The translations under genes and the position numbers were made by a program. From contig MU647644.1 of the NCBI GenBank assembly GCA_026770585.1, positions 32,371 through 56,838 of the forward strand: a DNA stretch of 24,468 nt. The letters run 5' to 3'. This document shows, in pieces, positions 23,769-24,468 of this stretch. Position 1 is the first letter of the stretch. Every line of letters begins with the position of its first letter. The notes below the pieces were generated by a model. It had not been told where the DNA came from. It saw only the letters and a program-made list of their open reading frames with translations, and searched no databases. Source of the DNA: Baffinella frigidus (lineage: Eukaryota > Cryptophyceae > Cryptomonadales > Baffinellaceae).

Positions 23769-23837
23769 GTGAAGGAGAAGAAGGCCAAGGAGATTCTCTC
23801 GCGCGTCGGGTTCAGGAACCGCTTCACCAACGCTGAT
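23769..23837 (+). CDS. Cluster 12 cytoplasmic-type exon copy a
   Basis: Acceptor CGCACCAG (ends 23768), donor GAT|GTGACT. 69 nt = 23 codons, phase 0 in and out: VKEKKAKEILSRVG then FRNRFTNAD. Highly basic N-terminal half, as expected right after a type I transmembrane helix (positive-inside rule). The block VGF..R.TNA recurs in 12b-12d. The phase joins the cluster 11 donor. Confidence 0.6.
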
Positions 23838-23845
23838 GTGACTCC

Positions 23846-23881
23846 GAGAGAGAGAGGGAGAGAGAGAGAGAGAGAGGGAGC

Positions 23882-23917
<36 letters not shown>

Positions 23918-24078
23918 AAGAGACAGACAGAGAGACAGCGAGGGAGAGCGAGCGAGAGAGAGAGAGAGAGAGCGAGAGACATGGAGAGAGACAGAGAGAG
24001 AGCGAGAGAGAGAGAGAGCGAGAGAGAGAGAGCAAGAGAGAAAGCGAGAGACATGGAGAGAGAGAAAGAGAGAGAGAA

Positions 24079-24118
<40 letters not shown>
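23846..24118. repeat. (AG)n microsatellite
   Basis: About 270 bp of GAGAGA with scattered CGA and ACAT interruptions. All long Leu/Ser or Arg/Glu ORFs here are products of it. Confidence 0.95.
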
Positions 24119-24124
24119 TCGTAG

Positions 24125-24234
24125 GCGGGTTCAACACCAGCTGCACCAACCATGATGTGAACCAGAAACCCGAAACCTGAAAATGAAAAACTGAGACCCG
24201 AAGCCCGAAAACCAATCGCCACACCAATAGTGAG
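24125..24234 (+). pseudogene. Cluster 12 exon copies b and c, reduced
   Basis: Copy b (24125-24156) reads GFNTSCTNHD, then donor GAT|GTGAAC. From its only nearby AG the phase would be 1 instead of 0. Copy c (24211-24234) reads TNRHTNSE, then GAG|GTGAAC without a clear acceptor. Both keep T-N and the donor. Confidence 0.45.
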
Positions 24235-24372
24235 GTGAACTCGAAACCCGAGCTCTGCCTCACACGGTTTGGTTTCGCTAATTTGGCAAGATCGGAAAAC
24301 AATTCCCCAGGGTTTTGATGCGAATCCGTCGACTTTGGGAGTGCAAATGATCACTCAGCCCGAGTGAGGCAG

Positions 24373-24408
24373 GGCGTGGGGTTCGACCAGCGCTACACCA
24401 ACGCTGAG
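24373..24408 (+). CDS. Cluster 12 exon copy d, donor lost
   Basis: Acceptor GTGAGGCAG (ends 24372), phase 0: GVGFDQRYTNAE. The GT expected after GAG is GG and leads into an AG microsatellite, so this copy may be dead or end differently. Confidence 0.4.
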
Positions 24409-24435
24409 GGAGAGAGAGAGAGAGAGAGAGGGAGG

Positions 24436-24468
<33 letters not shown>
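24409..24468. repeat. (AG)n microsatellite at the window edge
   Basis: GAGAGA and GGGAGGGAG run to the last base. The putative gene probably continues beyond it. Confidence 0.95.

Noticed and set aside
23661-24354. 213- and 176-codon minus-strand and 128-codon + strand ORFs
   Set aside because: They are Ser-Leu or Arg-Glu translations of an AG dinucleotide microsatellite. Only the first 23 codons of the + frame (exon 12a) are supported by homology to other copies.

Overview
The window is eukaryotic nuclear DNA, most likely from a unicellular alga or related protist. It has long stretches of degenerate plant-type telomere-like repeat (CCCTAAA and CCCCAAA variants), many small inverted-repeat elements, AG and CT microsatellites and a 10-N assembly gap at 10091-10100. 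I see no ribosome-binding sites, operons, tRNA or rRNA. The lineage cannot be fixed from sequence alone. All alignments and coordinates were made by eye.

Left part (1-3700). A 90-bp tandem repeat is followed on the minus strand by an intact 158-residue secreted cysteine-rich protein (1966-2442). Just downstream of it is an open minus-strand segment ending in a hydrophobic GPI-signal-like tail (1518-1683). Two copies of a palindrome-plus-terminal-inverted-repeat element follow.

Main part (3724 to the right edge, + strand). I read this as one large gene, or its remains, built from ordered clusters of duplicated micro-exons. I number the clusters 1 to 12. Cluster 1 is a signal-peptide exon (3724-3802). 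Clusters 2-10 are short, mostly extracellular exons, several of them Cys-rich: 2 at 5.2-5.5 kb, 3 at 5.8-6.7, 4 at 7.4-8.0, 5 at 8.3-9.4, 6 at 9.6-10.1, 7 at 10.4-12.6 (12 copies), 8 at 13.5-14.9, 9 at 15.4-16.8 and 10 at 19.1-21.0. Cluster 11 (21.2-22.6 kb) is an array of transmembrane-helix exons, and cluster 12 (23.8-24.4 kb) is a basic, cytoplasmic-type exon array that runs to the window edge. Copies within a cluster are homologous peptides with mainly third-base differences, and many are flanked by AG acceptors and GT (twice GC) donors.

The splice phases of the best copies join in frame at every cluster boundary: 1 ends in phase 1; then 2 (1 to 2), 3 (2 to 1), 4 (1 to 0), 5 (0 to 2), 6 (2 to 0), 7 (0 to 0), 8 (0 to 1), 9 (1 to 0), 10 (0 to 0), 11 (0 to 0), 12 (0 to 0). 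Taking one copy per cluster gives a type I single-pass membrane protein of roughly 300 residues. This layout resembles mutually exclusive exon arrays such as Dscam. However, many copies are decayed by stops, lost splice sites or element insertions, so a single functional exon set among dead duplicates is an equally serious reading. I do not recognise the protein family.

The introns hold at least six families of small non-autonomous elements, some of which interrupt exon copies. They also hold a 35-bp hairpin array grown inside one element, large inverted repeats, and a 121-bp sequence conserved in opposite orientation 15 kb apart.
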